A stretch of DNA of 64,000 bases from assembly GCA_011037195.1 (NCBI GenBank), contig JAAEAF010000351.1, positions 124,001-188,000 of the forward strand. The letters are read 5' to 3'. The stretch's first letter is position 1. Each line of letters starts with the position of its first letter. The DNA comes from Triatoma infestans (taxonomy: Eukaryota > Arthropoda > Insecta > Hemiptera > Reduviidae). Both the position numbers and the translations under genes were made by a program. Below are positions 56,900 through 64,000 of this stretch, piece after piece. Below the pieces are notes generated by a model that worked only from the letters and a program-made list of their open reading frames with translations, did no database searches and was not told where the DNA came from.

Positions 56900-57190
56900 T
56901 TGTGGTTGGTTCCGGAGAGCTGGAAAGCATCAGAGACATTTTCCGTGATAGCCTGCTTCATTTTGTGGTCATCAGCCGTTTTCGGGCGTTCGCACATCAT
57001 CAGGGTGCTATTGTCAAACAGTGTAATAATATAGACTTGCACAGAGCAAATACAGTTGATACAGAGTGCTCTGTGCAAGTCTATGTTATTACACTGTATG
57101 ACATAGCATCCTGATGATGGGCAAACGCACGAAACTGGTCGATGACCACAAAAAGAAGCATGCTATCACGGAAAATGACTCTGACAACCA
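56900..57190. repeat. family A repeat as a nearly complete foldback with two hammerhead-like cores
   Basis: Left arm about 56922-57053 and right arm about 57062-57183 are reverse complements, meeting at CTTGCACAGAGCA and TGCTCTGTGCAAG. The right core (plus, 57107-57144) is CATC, CTGATGA, a damaged stem II, GAAACTGGTC, GATG; the left core (minus, 57007-56970) is CTGATGA, stem II, GAAAACGGCT, GATG. Both have lost the perfect ACCGGT palindrome. Confidence 0.8.
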
Positions 57191-57599
57191 AAATTATTTG
57201 GCCAGCCGCTCCTTTTTCAGATTAACAATTACTCAGCTCCCCCTGCATAATAATAATAATAATAATAATAACATACTTCATTCCAAAATTACAAAAAACA
57301 ATCAAATATACAACTGCTAATAAAACAAAAGTATATACGGCTTGGATAAGTATCCGTCAGCCGGAGATTGATGTGATCAATTTTCAGCATCAAAAGTAAA
57401 CATACAAAAGGCATATAAGAAAAATTAATATAAAATAGAAGAAATTAATTTCTTTCTTGGTTTCGATGTAAATATAACAGAATAGAAAATGGAAACAATG
57501 ATATAATTATACAAGATTGAGAAGCAGAACGAGATATGTACTAAACATTATAAAAATAAACAAACTGCAATAGTACTCTTTTTGTTGCAATTAATCTGT

Positions 57600-59040
57600 C
57601 TAGAAATTGAACTCTTGTACAAATTCATATCTATAGAACCATGCAGAGCGTACGTATTTAATTAACCCCTTGCAATTCAATGAATTCAGAAGACACCTAA
57701 GAGACTGCAGTGAAAGAGAACTCACACCTAGGTAGAGCAAGCGAAACTCCGCTAATATAGGACATTATGCGAGAAAGTGCACTATATCCTCTTTGGCTCT
57801 ACGATTACATAGTGAGCAGAGTTCTATCTCTCGCTCAGCCCAAGGTGTAAAATTCAAAAATAATAATGCCCCTCTCATTTTAAATAACCATCGCAAATCG
57901 TTCAGCGACAAGTGCTTAGGACAATCCGCACCAAATGAAAAAATCCTTACACTCAGGTCTAATTTCTTATAGAACAGAAATCGTGAAAATTGTCCTGCAC
58001 GCAACGCAGACTCATGTCTATACGCTAGCCTGATATTTTCTAATAGAACCGACAATTGTCGTTCAAGTAAATTAAATTATTAGCAGAGAATTCCAATTCG
58101 CAATTATATTTTTGCGCCAAAACAACCCATTTCTCAAACCAGAAAGTTCTGCGCCTGATGACTTCCAATGCCACCAGTATCCTGGGAAGCCGGTGTGCAG
58201 GAAACTCAGTACTTTCAGACAATATCTGAAGTGTAAACTTAAAGTGAAAACTTCAAGCAAATCGACACCCGTTTCGAGATATAGCATGTAGTTAGGGGTA
58301 ATCGATGGAAGAGAAAACAGCTTCTTGATAAAAAATCTCAACAACTTTTCCAGGGCCTCATACCGCTGGAATCCCCAAATCTGTGCCGCGTAGCAGGCAA
58401 TCGCTCTGCATACCGAATTAAATATCTGATATTTATGAGAGAGAGGCACCATGTTACTTGAAATAACTCCCATCCATACAGAGTTTAGGGCCAGCTTAGC
58501 TGCAGAAACCTTCTCCTTAATGTGGGTGTCAAAGCTGAGGCGAGGCGTCATAGTAACTCCCAGATATTTGTAATTATTAACGACCTCAATTTCTTGGTCA
58601 CCATATCGCCATTTCTCTTTTCCCGACAATCTACCACCCTTCCTGAAAACATCGATTTGTGACTTTTTTAAATTAACTTCAAGACCCCAATGTTGACAAT
58701 AACTTTTAAGAATGTTAATATTGCTTTGCAACTGCAAACTATTCTCGTCCAGGATAACAATGTCATCGGCATTCATTAAAATCTTGACAACTGTATCTGC
58801 CACACGTATCCCATCCTCCAGAAGCCCTAGCAAATCGTCCACAAAAACTGAAAAGAGTATTGGGTTCAAGAGACAACCTTGTCGCACACCACTGGCCACA
58901 CTAAAAAATGCCGATATACCTTTGCCGCCTCTTACAGCACAAATGGTTTCCCTATATAAAGCTTTTAATATTGTTACGAATTTGGATGAAACACCTAAAT
59001 TCAGCAGTGAAACAATGCAGAACGACTGACCCGAGCTCCC
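57600..59040 (-). pseudogene. LINE reverse transcriptase, 3' two thirds of ORF2
   Basis: A long open minus-strand frame from about 59035 to 58072 starts LNLGVSSKFVTILKALYRET, includes SGVRQGCLLNPILFSVFVDD (motif B), LMNADDIVILDENSLQL (motif C, with Asn in place of the usual Tyr before ADD), KSQIDVFRKGGRL and EIEVVNNYKYLGVTM. It then runs to CYAAQIWGFQRYEALEKLL and LLRFFIKKLFSLPS. After a frameshift, 58222-57765 continues with FPAHRLPRILVALEVIRRR, LSLNDLRWLFKMRGALLFL and the finger CSLCNRRAKEDIVHFLA, and the frame can be followed to about 57604 past one stop. 5' truncated at 59040, as usual for LINEs. The same clade as the split element at 48-53.45 kb. Confidence 0.88.
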
Positions 59041-59044
59041 CCTG

Positions 59045-60165
59045 AATATCTAGCTTTTTTAATTGAACAAACTGAGAGATGCAGTGAAAAATTTGCATTA
59101 TTTTATATATCTTTATTTCAATCTAAGTCCTAAAACTTAATTAAAAAAAGGTGTTGTTAGAAACAACACACGCAGAAGCTTAAAATTATTTATCGAAATT
59201 GACCATTGCAACATTTGCATTACACACAGAAAATTACGATAACGAAGGGTTAGTATTAAAATAACAATCAGGAATAATATTAAAAATAATTATATTGAGA
59301 AGGATGAACCTGATGCTGTACCATCAATTTGATTGCAAAGCTTTGTCTTTGTCAGCCGCATTCTTAAATCACTGCGATTAGTTAGTTGTTTGCAATCTTT
59401 TCTTTTCTAAAATATGGTACAATATAGTTCTTTGTCTTGTTGATTAGTTCGTAGTTCCTTGCATGAAAATTTGCTCTCTTACGAACTAGAATTAGAATAG
59501 TTTTATATGTTTAAGTAATCATCATTAAATCGTTTGGATAGGTAATTCTGTGGGAACTATTAGTAGCTAAGCTACATAACCTCCCGCTCACTGATTCAAT
59601 TAGTTACCTGTTGTTTATACAATGTTGAAAACAATTAGTTGTGAAATTACATTTCAATGTAATCCTGAACTTGTATACAATTAACAGTCAAAATGTTAAC
59701 TATTCCAGTTTGTATAGCCAGAATATCCTATCCAGAAAGTCACTGTCAAAAGAAAGAAACGCTTCACTCTCATTATTTGGAAGATCAGTTTATAATGTGG
59801 AAATGAAATCACAGAAACTATACAGTTCCCTTAAGAATTGCCATGAGGATATTTTGATGTTGATTGAGCATCTTGTTGGAAGTGGCATTTACATTGAATC
59901 AGTGTTATAGAAAGTTCAGGATGTCTATGTGGTTGGCAAGATAGGCTATTTCTTCCACATAGAGAATACTGTAATGAACTATAAAGGCATTGCAGAAGCC
60001 AGCATTAAAAACTCCACTAAATATATAATGAAAATATATCATTGATTTTTAACAAATTTTGATTTTATTTCTTTTAAAAAAATCTGACAAAATGTTCAAA
60101 ATATTTTTTTGCATATTAACAAAAAAATTACTAAATATAATTGCAACAATTAACTGTAAATGCAC
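59045..60165. other. no gene recognised
   Basis: The 89-codon frame at 59641-59910 (LSKERNASLSLFGRSVYNVE) has no known relatives to me. The rest is AT-rich. Confidence 0.35.
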
Positions 60166-60170
60166 ATACG

Positions 60171-60215
<45 letters not shown>
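60171..60215 (+). repeat. (AAT)n microsatellite
   Basis: About 15 uninterrupted ATA/AAT units. A shorter (AAT)n run is at 57248-57271. Confidence 0.95.
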
Positions 60216-60636
60216 GGTACTTAAAAGTTAGGTTACTAATAATGGAACGTTACCATGTTCTGCAATACGTGGACATATATATATTCCCGGTATGAATACA
60301 ACGACCTCCCCGCCGCCCGCGGGCAAAGAGATTTATGGCCATCCAGATGAACACATAACCATTACCGTTCGCCCCAATTCTTTGTCCTAAATTTCCTGTC
60401 ATCTCCATTCTGCTGTCGTCTTTTACTCTCACTCATTTTTTTCTATTTTTTATATTGATCGAAACATTATATCGATTTTATACTATATTTTATAAGTTCA
60501 TATACACAACTGAATTCTTATTGAATTATTTAAAAAAAATAATACCAATTTGATGCAAATCGCTCTACAGAATGTTATCTTTTTTTTTTTTTTTAATAAT
60601 TTTTTTAACAGTGCATTTAGAAGAATGCAACAAAAT

Positions 60637-61497
60637 GAGGTTCATTCAATAAGTAACGAGACAAATCGCTGCAGCTCAAAAACGATTTATTTAATCAATA
60701 CAAAACTTTGGCTACTTTTCAACATGTCCCCAGCAACATTTACATACTTGTCCCATCGTTCTTCTAATTTGTGTATGCCTCTGGCATAAAATTCTTTGGG
60801 TTGATCTTGAAGCCACTTTTGCAACTGATTTTTAACTTCTTCATTGGATTGAAAATGTTTCCCAGCTTCTTGAAGGGGTCCGACTGGGCGAGGTCGTGGC
60901 TGTAGGGGGGGATATGGAAGGATCTCCCATCCCCACTTTCTTTATGGGCGTCTGTAAGTTATCTTGGAACCCATCTCGCACAAGTTTTCTTGTTCTATTG
61001 CTTATTCTGAATAATGTTATGGACAGTTCTAACACTCGCGTGCACTTCTTCAGCTATCAGTTCAACAGTAATACGCCTACTGTCCTGAATTAGGACAGTA
61101 GGCGAGATTCGAGGGAGGAAGTTGCAACTTCGTTGCTCGTCACAGACTTACACGGCCACTTTTAAACTGTTCTACCCTTTTGTAAATAATTTTTGAACAG
61201 TTGAAACAATTATTCCCATACACTTTCAACATTCTTTTGTGGAATTTACTACCTTCGATACCCTCTGCAACTAAAAATCTAATTACTGAGTGTTGTTCTT
61301 CCGAGATGCCATGCTCGAGCGGACTCGCCATTTTTAACTGAATAAATTTGAGGTTATGCTTACCAAATACTCTCGAATAGCTGATGAGAAACTAAGAACA
61401 AGGATGCCAACTTGATGCACTCAAAAACTATTGTATTGATTAAACAAACCGTTTCTGAGCAACGGCGATTTGTCTCGTTACTTATTGAATGAACCTC
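60637..61497 (-). mobile_element. mariner-family DNA transposon with internal deletion
   Basis: Ends are a perfect 33-base inverted repeat (GAGGTTCATTCAATAAGTAA CGAGACAAATCGC at 60637-60669 and its complement at 61465-61497), extending imperfectly to about 78 bases. In minus sense, 61331-61140 encodes EEQHSVIRFLVAEGIEGSKF, HKRMLKVYGNNC, the N-terminal helix-turn-helix of mariner transposase. 61035-60690 keeps pieces of the middle and end: SHDLAQSDPFKKLGN and FYARGIHKLEERWDKYV. At 861 bases it lacks about a third of the usual 1.3 kb, so it could move only with help from another transposase. Confidence 0.88.
61075..61103. repeat. perfect 12-bp hairpin inside the mariner copy
   Basis: GCCTACTGTCCT, loop GAATT, then AGGACAGTAGGC. 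Lies at the point where the transposase reading is broken. Confidence 0.9.
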
Positions 61498-61864
61498 GTA
61501 TATCACCAGAAATGTGTTTATAGACAACATTAACGCTTCTAGGTTACACATAATTGGTAAACATGTTAGTTAAGATTTTTCTCAAACACTCTCTCTTTTT
61601 ATAAAGTAACTATAGAATCGTAGACATTGAAATATACCGCAAATTTCCAACTTAAACGTTTACACAGGATTTCATTAAATACATTCACGAACACATTAAC
61701 GAATTTCGCGTATTTCTTATAAATAAAAAACATTTGATGCGAAAAATTCACGCGACTGACTCTTGCTGCAGTTAATACAATTTAATTAGAAAATTTTCTT
61801 TAAAATTGCAATGTTTAAAAAAAAAAGAAAAAAAAGTGGGACTTGTGCCGATTAAATTTACTGA

Positions 61865-62020
61865 AGACTCCCCCCCCCCAAATTCTTCTAAAGTCAATTT
61901 TTTCCGGAAAAATGTTTCAAATACAAGTGATATGTTTTTATTTGTACCGTGAGTTTTCCAAATTTAAAGAAAATCGTTGCTAGCCGATTTCGGGAAAATT
62001 TAAATATCACAAACACTGTT
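61865..62020 (+). repeat. member of dispersed repeat family D
   Basis: Contains CTAAAGTCAATTTTTTCCGG, AAAATGTTTCAAATACAAGT and AAATTTAAAGAAAATCGTTG followed by CCGATTTCGGGAAAAT, the clearest blocks of this family in the window. Confidence 0.6.
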
Positions 62021-62289
62021 TAAAGAAAGTAGTACTTTCTACTACATTTATTCGAATTTTTGATTCGATTGCAAGTTCTCAGGGGGGCTTATGTTAAACC
62101 AGGAAAACGCTGCGACCACTGAGGTGTTACTGGAGATATACATATTTAGTTTTTGAAGGCGAGCATGTGAATCATGTTTTGAGTGATTTACTGCTTTTAG
62201 CATGCTGTAATCTGCAAGATGCTAACTACAGAGTGGCTACAAAATATGCATATTATTTATTTAAATCCTGGATACTAAGAAGCGTTGCT

Positions 62290-62650
62290 TCATTGTTTTA
62301 ATATAACGGTTGTGGGAAGGAGAGATAATGGATTTTAGAGAAATAAACTAGATGATATGCTGAACACTGTATAATGAAAAGAACATACAAACTGCAAGGA
62401 CTTTACAGGAAAATAGAAGTTAGGTAGCGAGAGAAATATAAAGAGACAGACTGGTTGACTAATGAGAAGGAAGTAGATAGGTTGCTGACTCGTTGTAAAC
62501 AGCATGAACTGTACTGCTGTCGCTCTATTTATATGAATCAAACTGTCCCTACCTAGTCTGGCCTAGAGGGGAAGTAATTAAAATTTGATTCATTTAATGT
62601 GCTTCTCCGCTCTTTGGATCCTATGAATCCTTGATTCAGATCCCATTATA
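62290..62650. repeat. second, diverged copy of the 55.25-55.68 kb element
   Basis: Blocks GAACACTGTATAATGAAAAG, ACTGCAAGGACTTTACAGG, a TATTTATA box, TAGTCTGGCCTA and TCTTTGGATCCTA follow in the same order as in the copy at 55.25 kb. The left terminal repeat is lost. Confidence 0.55.
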
Positions 62651-62699
62651 GTTAAGAACATCTAAATATAACTTTAACATTTGTTAAACTAATATAAAA

Positions 62700-62775
62700 T
62701 TTAGCACTTACAAGCGGGTCTCGAACTAGGGACCTTCCAATTAGAAGTCCATGCTCATAACCACAACACTAAAAA
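62700..62775 (-). repeat. tRNA-like sequence, probably a SINE head related to tRNA-Arg(TCT)
   Basis: In minus sense it reads GTTGTGGTTATGAGCATGG, then ACTTCTAATTGGAAGG and CCTAGTTCGAGACCCGC, which is tRNA-shaped with a TCT anticodon position and a perfect B box. The anticodon stem does not pair well, so a functional tRNA gene is unlikely. Confidence 0.5.
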
Positions 62776-63270
62776 TCTACTATTAAAAAAGGTTACGAAC
62801 TGCTGCACTAAAAGAATGTTGCCCAATGAAAAATGTTTTAAACTTCACTTTTAATTTCTAAAGATTAAAAATACAACTTTTTAGCTTCACTTTTAGCCAT
62901 TAATTTTAGTGGAATAATCATCTGTTGTAAAAAAAAAAAAAAAGTAATTTTTTATATTTTCAAGTCTATATTATAAATGAAAAGAATTTTTACTCTATTT
63001 ATAAGAAAGGACAGGGTCATTCAAGTGCATGATCTTCTTTTATATGCAAATAAAGATGTCTACAAGTAGTGACAAGCATGCAGCACTATAACCACAGCGA
63101 ACACTTTCTCTTTAGCTCAAACAAAATCATGCGATTTAACAGTCTGTCAACTTTCAACATATTTGTTAATGCCACTTTCAGATTATGAAAACATGTTTGT
63201 GTTTAGATCGTTACGTAATGTAAATATAAACAGGATAAACTATGTATGAATGTCTGTATGTATATATATA

Positions 63271-64000
63271 CAGGGTGTCCCAAGGTATATGGATGACTTT
63301 TCCTCGAAAACTAAGATAGCTAGAAAAAAACTAAAAAATACGTGTCCCTATAGTTTTTTATTAGAAAACCAAATTTAATTTGCAAATATTTTTTGGTGCT
63401 TCCAGAAGCGAGATACAGGCACCAACTTCATTTTTTCAAATCGGGAGGTGTGGTTTTTATTTAAGAAATAGATCCCTCTATTTTTTTGTAAGAAAAATTT
63501 CTGTGAGTGATATTTTACAAGTTATGAATGAAAACATGATTCCTATAAGAAATTTCAAAATGATATTATAACGGTTTTTTGATTGAATAAAAGTACTATT
63601 TTATTATAAATTTTACTCCTCATTAATTACTGATCTTGCTCGAACTGGCCCCCACTATTAGAGATGCATATACATGTTTTTTCCTGCCAATCGTATCGTA
63701 CCTTACGACCAAAGAAATACATCTTTCTTTCACATTACATTATTCAATCAAAAAACCGTTATAATATCATTTTGAAATTTCTTATAGGAAACATTTTTTT
63801 CATTCATAACTTGTAAAATATCGCTCAAAGGAAAAAAACGTTCAAGTAAATTTTTCTTACAAAAAATAGAGGAATCTATTTCTTAAATAAAAACCACATC
63901 TCCTCATTTGAAAAAATGAAGTTGGTGCCTGTATCTCCCTTCTGGAAGCACCGAAACAATTTGCAAATTAAATTTGGATTTCTAACAAAAAACTACGGGG
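63271..64000. mobile_element. large inverted-repeat element, right end cut by the window
   Basis: Begins CAGGGTGTCCCAAGGTATAT. The left arm 63346-63590 (GGTGCTTCCAGAAG, ACAGGCACCAACTTCATTTT, AACGGTTTTTTGATTGAATA) is reverse-complemented at 63740-64000 with roughly 90 percent identity by eye, around a 149-base spacer. The real right end lies beyond 64000. Confidence 0.8.

Noticed and set aside
62700..62775. A functional tRNA-Arg(TCT) gene
   Set aside because: The B box and overall shape fit, but the anticodon stem does not pair and the acceptor stem is not evident; better read as a SINE head.

Overview
This is AT-rich nuclear DNA of an animal, almost certainly an insect. Genes are split into small exons with GT-AG introns of up to about 8 kb, and most of the window is decayed transposable elements. 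The mix (jockey-like and other LINEs, BEL/Pao, a tRNA-Trp-primed Ty3/gypsy element, Tc1 and mariner, tRNA-derived SINEs) fits an arthropod with a large genome. The order cannot be fixed from the sequence.

Two host genes are supported and they converge. On the plus strand, exons from 4470 to 13434 encode an ANP32-family acidic leucine-rich-repeat nuclear phosphoprotein; its first exon lies upstream or was not found. On the minus strand, exons from 45520 down to 32881 encode a protein with a basic, His-rich and Arg/Ser-rich N-terminal part, a KR-rich stretch and one membrane segment near the C-terminus; I do not recognise the family and its 5' exons lie beyond 45520. Very AT-rich stretches follow both stop codons (13435 to about 14.7 kb, and 32880 down to about 30.87 kb) and look like long 3' UTRs.

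Layout: 1-4.4 kb is degenerate repeats and one SINE. 4.4-13.4 kb is the ANP32 gene, with a reversed LINE fragment carrying an RNase H domain (7.45-8.62 kb) in one intron. 14.8-21.2 kb is AT-rich repeat sequence. 21.2-24.7 kb is a nearly full-length but dead jockey-like LINE (minus strand). 24.7-30.2 kb holds a LINE 3' end and a Tc1 transposon split by another LINE fragment. 33.5-36.6 kb, inside the last intron of the minus-strand gene, is a BEL/Pao retrotransposon with its own insertion. 48-53.5 kb is a LINE into which a Ty3/gypsy element with two LTRs has jumped. 55-57.3 kb holds small foldback elements, 57.6-59.04 kb a second copy of the same LINE clade, 60.6-61.5 kb a deleted mariner with long terminal inverted repeats, and 63.3-64.0 kb one half-visible giant inverted repeat.

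The most interesting signal is a set of short dispersed repeats that contain what look like hammerhead ribozyme cores: CTGANGA, a stem-II hairpin, then GAA followed by a palindromic stem III (ACCGGT or ACGT) and the cleavage-site base. Three copies of the best family are intact in the core. One locus carries two copies as a nearly complete foldback, so each strand would carry one ribozyme motif. Other families in the window look like older relatives of the same design.
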